Of a stretch of DNA of 20,440 nt, positions 1 to 7,622 are shown piece by piece. A model generated the notes under the pieces. The model was not told where the DNA came from. It was given only the letters and a program-made list of their open reading frames with translations, and ran no database searches. The DNA comes from Larix sibirica (Eukaryota; Streptophyta; Pinopsida; Pinales; Pinaceae). Positions within the stretch are counted from its first letter, which is position 1. Every line of letters begins with the position of its first letter. The stretch is from contig NWUY0300021219.1 of NCBI GenBank assembly GCA_004151065.3, positions 14,674 to 35,113 on the forward strand. The letters run 5' to 3'. The position numbers and the translations under genes were made by a program.

Positions 1-218
1 AAATCATACTATTGTTATTCAAAACTGAATCAAATAGTACATGAAGTGAATCTCACTAGCGACTGATCCAAAAAAAAATAAAAAAAGCTAAAGTATGTCC
101 AAAAAGGGCAGTGATAACTCTGTAGCTAAAACCTCTATCCAAAAATGCCAGAAGTAACTCATCCAAAAAACTATATCTCAAAGATGTTTATAGAGCCATC
201 CACAACTCTGCACCCCTC
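1..218 (-). other. Probable 3' untranslated end of the L1-type LINE
   Basis: This stretch lies just downstream, on the minus strand, of the RNase H stop codon at 219-221, so it is probably LINE 3' untranslated sequence. It contains four copies of TCCAAAAA. Two of them (98-120 and 138-160) sit in a 40-base imperfect repeat: TCCAAAAAGGGCAGTGATAA and TCCAAAAATGCCAGAAGTAA share most positions. An A-rich run at 68-86 is on the plus strand, so it cannot be this element's own poly(A) tail, which would read as T on this strand. The real 3' end is not visible and may lie outside the window. Confidence 0.4.
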
Positions 219-659
219 CTAAATTTCATCCCATAAAATGAAACTTTCATCTCCATCTAACACGAGTTTTAATAGGTCATCAGCCTCTGAGTTATGTTGA
301 CGATATACATGATCAAAAGTGATATTTCTGAATAGACAAATCAGTGAATTGATTCGGTCACACCATGAATTAAGATTTGCCACCTACAATGAATAGTGAC
401 CACATGCCCATTTTATGGTGACCCGAGAGTCGTTGAAGACTTATAAATCATCAATGCCAAAGATATTGACCACTTTCAAAGTGCACCAAAGAGGTAAGAG
501 TTTAGCCTTCATATTAGTCCCTCGACCGCAGTTTAATATGAGATTGAAAGAATGAACATTATTTATATAAATGACAACCCCTACTGCACATAAGCCATCC
601 TTTAAAGCACCATCAATAAAAGCAACCAGTTTCTTTATTTGAAGCTGAAATGAAACCTC
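219..659 (-). pseudogene. RNase H domain of the L1-type LINE (degenerate)
   Basis: This domain sits at the C-terminal end of the LINE ORF2 remnant and would cleave the RNA strand of RNA:DNA hybrids. Visible motifs in order are LVAFIDGALKDG (first catalytic Asp kept), GRGTNMKAKLLPLW (the usual AEL glutamate is Lys here), VFNDSRVTIKWACGHYSL (second Asp kept), and HVYRQHNSEADDLLKL (C-terminal motif, Asp kept). The order and spacing match plant-type RNase H domains fused to L1 LINEs. Stops at 441 (TAA) and 384 (TAG) interrupt it, and the TAG at 219 may be the native terminator. Loss of the catalytic Glu and the internal stops make it inactive. Confidence 0.87.
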
Positions 660-1712
660 TCAATGATTCTTATGGGGGAATACTTCAGCACAATTATCTT
701 TTAGTAGCTTTAGAACCAGCATAATAGTTTTGTAAAAAATTGGAACTATGTTTTCAAAAATGACAAGGTTACGGGCCTTCCAAATGTCCCATGAAATCAT
801 AGTAGGAAGCTCCAGATAGTTTTTGCAGTATCTATGCCATTCCAAGCATCATGTTTCAAAATGATCCACAAGCCAAGGTACTTCAATATTTAAAGCATGT
901 AGGATCCGACTCCAAATACTGCTAGTGAAAGCACATTCCAGAAAAATATGAAAGATGGAATCGGGTCCTACGCTGCAAAGCAAACAAATACTCAGGCCAA
1001 TCCAGCCTCTGATTAATAGCTTATCTCACGTTTTAAGGCAATCTAGTAATGCCAACCACATGAAACATTTGAGTTTAAGGGGTAATCTCCGTCTCCAAAG
1101 TTTCCTGTACCACCAGTGTTTAGGATACACACATTTTGACTTAATAATAGCATTATAGGCTGATTTTGCAGTAATAATCCCCAGTGAAGAGTTTCCCATC
1201 TAGTAAAGAATATCCTTACCACTGGACAGTCAACATCCTGCATCATTAAGGTTGTGAATATATTTGTCCCACACCAGAGTAGAATGGCCCGAAAGGCCCA
1301 ATTCAAAAGCATTCAACCAGTAAGCTTGTGGATTCACCCACCGCTGTGTGAGCACATGCCTGTTCCAATCTAATGCAGATTGTCCCACAAGGTCGAGGTC
1401 CCTTGCATTACACCTATAAGACTCAGGTTCAATACGCCGCTAAGATTTTCTGAAATGGCTTAAAGAGAACATACCCGATAACTTGAGATTCTCAATTATG
1501 TCTAAAGGCAGGGAAAAGTTTTCATCCAAACCCAGAATTGGGTTTATCCCCACGGAAATAGAAGTGCCATCGCCAACCTTCCACACGAGATCATTTGCCA
1601 ACCAAATATAAACTTTTAAGAAACCCCTCCATACAACCAACACTCCTTTTAGCACTTTCCTTTTATGATCTCTGATCCAGTCATCGTCGTATCTTGCTAC
1701 GCTTAAATGCAT
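219..1712 (-). mobile_element. L1-type LINE ORF2 C-terminal remnant (RT tail, zf-RVT, RNase H)
   Basis: The minus strand can be read in one frame from 1712 down to 219 without a frameshift. In order it shows the plant LINE post-RT region (WKVGDGTSISVGINPILG, near 1560), then GLSGHSTLVWDKYIHNL (near 1265), then GIITAKSAYNAI (near 1170). A zinc-binding RT-associated domain (zf-RVT) follows: RKLWRRRLPLKLKCFMWLA, then CLLC and HIFLEC as C-x2-C...H-x4-C at about 915-985. Next come ISWDIWKARN and an RNase H domain. In-frame stops lie at 1440, 1230, 1200, 1026, 849, 660, 441 and 384 (lowest coordinate of each). Four are TGA, and at least one sits where Arg is expected, consistent with CGA to TGA. 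No RT palm motifs or endonuclease are visible upstream of 1712, so the copy is truncated. In the autonomous element ORF2 would drive target-primed reverse transcription. This copy is dead. Confidence 0.88.
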
Positions 1713-2002
1713 ATTGATTAAGATTTAAATAAACTTCAATTAAGTGGTGATTAAAAAAGAGGTATGTTTATTAAAAAAATATTTCTTTTATGTTTATTAA
1801 TTAGTTTAATGCTTATGTTAATTTAATGTTTATATTCATCTTAGAAAACTCCACCTTGATTACGTGGAAAACAGCTTATTTTATTTTACTTGTTAGAAGA
1901 CACTGAACAATTTACATATAAAGTCGTCCGGAGCTCGTCACGCACTTACCATTTTAAGGATAGGAAAACCCATGTTGAAAATCCTGGCCAATCTCGTCGG
2001 TG
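1713..2002. other. AT-rich spacer, no gene seen
   Basis: The sequence changes abruptly from LINE coding sequence to AT-rich DNA at about 1713. TTTATTAA-type words recur between 1760 and 1850. Composition turns more balanced from about 1925 onward, at the approach to the AHL island. I see no coding frame and no clear target-site duplication. Confidence 0.5.
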
Positions 2003-2011
2003 AAACCCTAA
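2003..2011 (+). promoter_or_regulatory. Telobox AAACCCTAA
   Basis: A perfect AAACCCTAA lies about 630 bases upstream of the AHL start codon. Teloboxes are frequent in plant promoters and 5' regions and are bound by telomere-repeat-binding factors. Whether this copy acts on the AHL gene is inference from position only. Confidence 0.45.
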
Positions 2012-2282
2012 AGCCACTTGGCAAATATAAATGAAACGTGAGTGGAGTGCAGTTTGACATGACATGGCTCATAAATCAAAGTATCAAACCAGTGGCCTTC
2101 CAGTGTTTGAGAGCGTGATGCGAGTTTAGGATCGATGGCGAGAGTATTCGAGTGGCACCATAGGAATGACATAAAGACATTTTCATCTTTGGTAGATTTC
2201 GTGTGGCTTAGAGTAACCAAGATGTCAGGAATGGAGCAGATCAGTTCGAGGTAAATGACCCCACTTGCCCACATGCGCCACA

Positions 2283-2300
2283 CCCTAACCCTAACCCTAA
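2283..2300 (+). repeat. Short telomere-like tract (CCCTAA)3
   Basis: Three perfect CCCTAA units are followed by a decayed fourth (TCCCTG). The 6-base unit differs from the common plant telomere unit CCCTAAA. The tract is about 330 bases upstream of the AHL start, so it may be an amplified telobox in the promoter or a tiny interstitial telomeric tract. Confidence 0.6.
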
Positions 2301-2407
2301 TCCCTGCCCCGATTTCGAAACCCACTATCACAAATAAACACCGCCGTTTTGTCGTTTAGATGTTCTTTTTAATTAGGTTCATTTCTAGATATTGCTGCTC
2401 TTCTTTT

Positions 2408-2524
2408 ATGTTTCTGAGAAAGATCAGAGGCATGGGCAAAAGGTCTTTTGGAGCGGCTTTATGCTATGCGAGAATCGAATCCACGGCCGATTGGATTGGG
2501 CTTGTCGATCAGACTGGGAGCTAG
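2408..2524 (+). CDS. Possible upstream ORF in the AHL leader (38 codons)
   Basis: ATG at 2408 opens a 38-codon frame (MFLRKIRGMGKRSFGAALCY at its start) that ends with TAG at 2522, about 107 bases before the AHL ATG. A second in-frame ATG lies at 2432. If transcription starts upstream of 2408, this frame would be met first by scanning ribosomes and could lower AHL translation. No transcription start is visible and I recognise no conserved peptide, so it may be chance. Confidence 0.25.
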   Translation: MFLRKIRGMGKRSFGAALCYARIESTADWIGLVDQTGS

Positions 2525-2631
2525 AACTAGGGATGTGTGATTGAAGGCAGCCAGTTTCAATTCGATGTTAAGGTCGGCGAAGGATTGAGAGATATTGGTA
2601 TACTGAATCCAAGGACGCAATTCGGGCAACC

Positions 2632-3330
2632 ATGTGGTGGGGAGAAAATTTGCCGGTAACGGGAGTCGATCCGGTCCCCGTACCTGGGCAAGCTCCCGGT
2701 CCCGTTCCCAGGAATGGCCACGCCCATGGGCTGCAAACCAGGGACTTCAATCTTTCAGAAGAAGAGAACAGCCGCAGCAGCGGATTGAAAAGGCAGAAGC
2801 GGGACGGCAACCACGACGACAACAGCGATGCAGCTGGCAAGTCTCTGGAAGGCGATGATTTCGAGGCAGAGATGAGCCGGAGGCCTCGCGGGAGGCCTCC
2901 GGGTTCCAAGAACAAGCCGAAGCCCCCTGCAATTGTCCATCAGGAGAGCGCCAACGCCCTCTGGGGCATTTTTGCCCACGGCTGAGCTCTCCGCGGCTAC
3001 AGGCCTCACAATTTATCTCGCTGGGGGACAGGGACAAGTGGGGGGAGGTACCGTCATCGGTGCCCTGGAGGCCTTCAGCCCTATCGTGGTCATGGCTGCT
3101 ACATTCCGTAGAGCCCTTTACGATCGATTGCGCCTAGATGAGGACGAGGAGACGATGCCTATGCAGCTCCAGCCTCCAGGGGCGCTTCACCAATCATACA
3201 GTCTGACGCCGGCGCAGCAGCCACAGCTACCTGATCCGTCCAACATGCCCATGTTCAACATTAACCCTAATCTGCTTTCCAACGGTTTCCATAACTGTTT
3301 AAATACACATTCAGATGCATCATTTTTGTT
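2632..3330 (+). pseudogene. AT-hook motif nuclear-localized (AHL) gene with deleted PPC core
   Basis: AHL proteins are plant nuclear factors that bind AT-rich DNA through an AT-hook and trimerise through a PPC/DUF296 domain. The ATG at 2632 (ACCATGT) opens a frame with a Pro-rich N-terminus, a basic patch (LKRQKR) and a canonical AT-hook, [17 protein letters not shown], at residues 83-99. The PPC domain begins ([10 protein letters not shown]) and then jumps to its C-terminal half, SGAFLP...ATGLTIYLAGGQGQV, which lies in the +1 frame (2959-3334). About 60 family residues between these points are missing, including the region where the conserved GRFEIL motif belongs. The shift puts a stop at 2983, giving a 117-residue product. 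The second frame continues through VVMAATF, DEDEE and a typical AHL tail (DPSNMPMFNINPNLLSNG), then runs into the tandem repeat at 3297, so the last residues are also replaced. The gene could be a pseudogene or could encode a PPC-less AT-hook peptide. Confidence 0.9.
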
Positions 3331-3452
3331 TTAAATACACATCCAGATTCATAATTTTTATGTTTATTTTTGCCTTCAACCTTCACCAATGTTTAAATAC
3401 CTATTTAAATGTATAAATTTTATGTTTATTTCTGCTTCCAATCTTCACCAAT
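3297..3452. repeat. 62-bp tandem repeat, about 2.5 copies
   Basis: Two adjacent 62-base units (3329-3390 and 3391-3452) both begin TTTAAATAC and both end CTTCACCAAT, with scattered substitutions. A partial copy of about 32 bases (3297-3328) precedes them. The partial copy supplies the final codons of the AHL 3' reading frame, so the array marks the broken 3' end of that gene. Confidence 0.85.
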
Positions 3453-3589
3453 GGAATAAAATAAAAAGAAGTTGTAATACAATTTTGTGAAAAATATTTA
3501 CAACAAATAAAAGAGTTGTCAAAAAGTGGGGTTAATGGAGACAAATTATGAATTAGGAAATTGAAAGAAATATTATGAGTTTTAAGAAC

Positions 3590-3684
3590 AAAGAGGGAAG
3601 GTAAAGGACGAAACTTCACACCTTTTGTTATATTAAAGAGGGAGGGTAGAGGACGAATTTTACTCTACACCTTTTCTTATATTA
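3590..3684. repeat. Tandem duplication of about 45-50 bp
   Basis: Two neighbouring copies (about 3590-3634 and 3635-3684) share AAAGAGGGAGGGTAGAGGAC-like starts and CACCTTTTnTTATATTA ends. The second copy has a few extra bases in the middle. No coding content is seen. Confidence 0.75.
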
Positions 3685-4621
3685 CATTTTGAACAAGATG
3701 CTCAACTTTTCCAACCAAGGTAGTGTAATGTAGGATCATCCCTCATGCAACCATCTATCTTTAACATTTGATTTTCTTCTAATGGTTTAGGTATTAATTT
3801 ATCATAATCAACATATTTTGTATTGTTAAAAAAGTTGCTATATTAATACCATGGAAGAAGAGAATACCTCTCACAATCCTAACTACAAAAGAGGCTACTA
3901 CAAAAATGTGTAAAAAAAACTGCTATGCTCCGTTGTATAAGAGATAACAACAATATTCTAGTTAATATTTAGGGATCATTCTTGTAATAAAAGTATTTTT
4001 AGTGGCATGATGTATTCATAAACAAATTCTTTCAATTCAATAGAAAATGAAGACAAACATTGTTTTTATTTTTTTATTAAAGTAGTGGATAATGCACCCA
4101 TCAAAGTAAATGATGCAGGCATAAATTATCTCTAAAACACTATAGTTTAAAATAAATAAGAAATGGCATCCAAAATTACCACGAATATTAAACAATCTCC
4201 CTAAAATGGTGTTAATCATTTTTAAGACAAACCAATGGTAAGCTGAAATGTTAGAACTATTCCACATAGAATTTTTTCTATAAAACTATCTAGCCATGAA
4301 TGAGAAACACATCTTTGGCTTGTGACGGAAATCTCTAGTTTGTGGTAATGGTGGTGGATAGAGGTGTTAGGTGAAAATAATTTTCCTAATGAATTGTAGT
4401 CACATGAAGAGTGATTGGAGTGGTGTTGATAATGCAAAATCAATCACATTACACATATCTTCCAATTATTGTAATGGAGACCTTATAACTTCTCCATTTT
4501 CATTAATAAAATATGAAAAGTATTATTATGGTTTAACTATGCATAGTTAATTGTGTCTATTTATTATTATGTCTAATGGATTCATATTACAAAGATTTAT
4601 GAAATCTCAATTGCTTTGGTT
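3685..4621. other. AT-rich region, no gene seen
   Basis: Short open frames on the minus strand here show no recognisable domain and drift between frames without a family pattern. One perfect 18-base palindrome, TTAACTATGCATAGTTAA, lies at 4533-4550. I could not find terminal inverted repeats that would define a MITE around it. Confidence 0.5.
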
Positions 4622-5174
4622 TGTTGGGTTCTTACTCTAACTTGCAAGGAGGCATAGTCCCTCTATATTAAATTAAAACTAAACTTGAAGGAAGTTATGT
4701 ATATATATCATTAGGTGCACTCCCCAAGGATATTGTACCCTTCATACTAGCCACAAACAACTCCAATGACTCGGCAAACAACCTAATCATTTTGTGAAAG
4801 TAGGATGTATTAATTTAGATAGTATTTTCAAACAAGGAGAGTATTTGCATAGGGGATTCTCCTTATTTATATTTCTTTTTGTTATGACTTGTATTTACAT
4901 GCATTCATGTAGATGCATCTTTCTATCTCTTTGGAAAACTCAACAATTTTATAGTTATTTTCCTCATTTGTGTGGACACTTTTGTAACCCTATATAAATT
5001 CAAGTTGATCTAATAATAAATAGAACCCATTTTTTCCAAGGAGAATTATCGCAATCTCTATTGTTCTTATTATTTTATTTCTTGCTATTGGATATTATCT
5101 AGTGAGTAATTACCTTTTGTGGTGTGCTTCCTATCTAACCTAGGATTCTTAGGTTTGTCGAGATTACATCTGCA
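4622..5174 (+). mobile_element. Candidate solo LTR
   Basis: The segment starts TGTTGGGTTC and can be closed at ...ACATCTGCA, giving the TG...CA ends usual for LTRs. Near its 3' third it has CCTATATAAATTC (TATA-like, about 4989), AATAATAAATAG (poly(A)-signal-like, about 5013) and a pyrimidine-rich stretch, in the order expected for U3-R-U5. No primer-binding site follows it, no second copy is in the window, and the bases flanking the proposed ends (TGGTT and TTATA) do not form a target-site duplication. The ends are therefore uncertain. Confidence 0.33.
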
Positions 5175-6403
5175 TTATAATTTATCTAATTAATTTCTCA
5201 TAATGATTTTTCACCCATATGCCCATTGACAATGATCCAAAGAGGATGGAATTTAAGGAATTTAGTATTCCCATGTATCCCAATGATTAACAACAATAGT
5301 GTTTATACCAAATAATGGTTTGATGCATCATCATTTTATTGTATGTAGTTCTCTTCAATAGATAGTATTTAATGAGTTTGATCTCATGCCCCTTCTTCCA
5401 ACTCCAATCTTCCACAACTATGGGTGATTAACGAATTACATTCATTTTGTATCTTATAACTCGAGAAAGAATTAGGTCAAATTTAATGACATTGTAGCTA
5501 ATGTGGTATTTGGATGAACCTTAGTTTGGATTCCCCATATTCTCTTTCAAATAATGGTGCATCATGATGGAAACATATGTGTTATCTGTGAATTATCCAA
5601 ACTTTTCCATAGTATTAAGAAATGCAACCATGAGCTAATGAAGGAATGATAATCAATGGTGGAATCTAACCTTCAGTTGTGCATATCGCATCTAGAATGA
5701 GGAGGAAAATCCATAGTGGAGTATTAGGAAAGATAGTGTTATCCTATCTAAACAATGTTGTAGTTGAGGAAATTTGAAGAGACTTGTAGCAACCAAAAAA
5801 AGATTTTATGCAAATCTAGTAAAACAAGTTTCTAGATTTTGATTATAAGTAGAATTCAATAGTCTCACTTACTTCTCATCTTATTAAAATTCTAAAATTT
5901 CATAGGAAGATATCCAAGTCCCCCTCTTCTTCTTAATTTTCTACAAATATCATCTCAAACGATGAATTCATTAATACTTCGACATTCCTGAAGCAATATT
6001 TTGAAGATATTGATTTCCAAACATAATATTAGAGTTGAGAAAGAAAGTATGTATCGTCGCTCTTACCTACCTCTATGGTTTCACCTCTTCAATTATAAAA
6101 CCTCAAATGGCATCAACGTAGAGTGCAAGCAGGGATCCCTCATATCACAATGTAGTAGCTTATCCTCACTAGCATGGGAAATCACCGATGCCTCCACCCA
6201 CTAGGTTTACTACCCCGACTTGAATCGATCGATCGATCATCATTGTACAAACTTCCAAAGTGACTCAACTTCATGCAACATCAGATCTGAATCAAAATCA
6301 TTCTCCATACATAGTCACACACTCTCAAGGGCAGCTCCCCAAATCCACCTCTATTCTGCAATTGGAAGTTACTTGAGCCAAGCTGAGCACCTACAAAAAT
6401 CAT
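5175..6403. other. AT-rich region ahead of the LINE, no gene seen
   Basis: No family is recognisable. Open frames of 67 and 77 codons at 6001-6204 and 6220-6453 look like chance frames, and the end of the second overlaps the real LINE ORF1 frame out of phase. A short ATCG microsatellite (three units) lies at about 6224-6239. Part of this stretch may be the 5' untranslated region of the LINE that starts near 6404. Confidence 0.45.
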
Positions 6404-7560
6404 ATGAAAGACCATGTCATACTCTACAAATTCATGGGGTTGTGTCCCAATAAGAAAGCTCTGATAAGTTGGATCAGGAAAACATGGTAGCCAAAAGCTG
6501 AATCAAACTCAACTTAGGATCAAAGGGATTCTTCACATCCATTTTCTTCAATCTGGCATATCGGGAAAGAGTCGTGGATCGAGATCTTTATTTTTTCAAT
6601 AATGTCGCCTATTTATGACGTATTGGAAGGAAAAATTCAACCTACAACAAGAATCACTTTTCAGAGTTTCCTATTTGGGTCTACCTCTACTCCATTCGTC
6701 ATGAATATTTGGAGGAATAAACCCTCATAGAAATCAACACTATTCTAGGAAATCTCATAAAAATATCGGAAGTAATCAAGTGAGGCAGGGATACTTCTTT
6801 TTCCTGAATATATGTTCACATGAATGTGTCAAAACCCCTTGTTGTACCTATCTATATTATTTTTCAGAACTCTCATTGGATCCAAACTTTAGATTATGAA
6901 CACATACCATTCCCTTGTAGAAAATGCCACAAACATGGATATCTATACTAAGACTACTCGCTTGTGAGATCCCCCATCCCTCCTCAAGAAAATATTGATG
7001 GTTTTATCTTGGAATCCGCTAAAAAAAAATGAGCCACGGGAAAAATAGAACCCCCCTAGGTCCAAACCTATCCTACAGAACATTCAAACCAATGAAGCAT
7101 TCTTAGAGGAGAAGAGAGATCGTAAAATGAAGACACATGCGTAGATTATGGCTATAAAGAAGAGGCCATGCAGTCCCCTAAAAAATATATGGTTAAAATA
7201 AGGAAAATCAATCCAATAGAAGATAGCCACATGGAAGAAGGTGACCATGTAAATCAGGAGTAGGAAGAAGAATACATATATTTGGATGGCATTGCTTTTC
7301 TAAAAATCATAGATGCTCATAAATGAGGATATCTACAAGCCATACTAGTTCCCTAGCTCCAACTAATCAAAAGTGCATTTCAAGAATTTGAATCCAAAAT
7401 TGATGTTTTCTCATCATCCCCAAATCATCGCATAGGGCCCCTAGGAATTCATTCAAGCAAGGAATCCTTGATTCCCACAAAAAGCCCAAAATATGCAAAG
7501 AGAGGTTGAAAAACCAACTAGCAAAAACATGGAAAACTAAGGGAGAATCTCATCTCATAA
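6404..7560 (+). pseudogene. LINE ORF1 (DUF4283-like, CCHC zinc knuckle), decayed
   Basis: ORF1 of plant L1 elements is an RNA-binding protein that packages the transcript. The ATG at 6404 begins a readable frame with YKFMGLCPNKKALISWIRKT. After a frame change come GSKGFFTSIFFNLAYRERV and YFFNNV, then YWKEKFN in a third frame. The original frame resumes with FPIWVYLYSI, ISEVIK, MNVSKPL and IIFQNSHWIQTLDYEHIPF. The knuckle CRKCHKHGYLY-stop-DY at about 6916-6957 has Tyr where the family His and last Cys belong, so two zinc ligands are lost. Downstream to about 7560 the frame is Lys/Glu-rich with many stops and poorly conserved, as expected for the ORF1 tail. The 3' limit is approximate. Confidence 0.85.
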
Positions 7561-7622
7561 GTAAATCATAGATCTATTTCAGACTGGATCCAGTCCCTTC
7601 CTTCCTCTTAATAAAGTTACAC

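Noticed and set aside
66-87. A-rich run as the poly(A) tail of the left LINE
   Set aside because: The LINE is on the minus strand, so its tail would appear as T on the plus strand here.
1043-1312. 89-codon minus frame taken as the LINE protein itself
   Set aside because: The true LINE frame is a different phase, aligned with the frames at 1440-1712 and 660-845, and it carries the zf-RVT motifs. This open frame is a shadow.
2283-2300. Interstitial telomere array
   Set aside because: There are only three perfect units. This is too short to call an interstitial telomere and is listed as a telomere-like tract.
2008-2331. 107-codon minus-strand frame upstream of the AHL gene
   Set aside because: It contains the translated CCCTAA tract (VRVRVW) and shows no domain. 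It is most likely a chance frame in the promoter region.
2568-3037. Minus-strand open frames of 84-115 codons over the AHL gene
   Set aside because: They are antisense shadows of the GC-rich AHL coding region, and the plus strand carries the recognisable AT-hook and PPC sequence.
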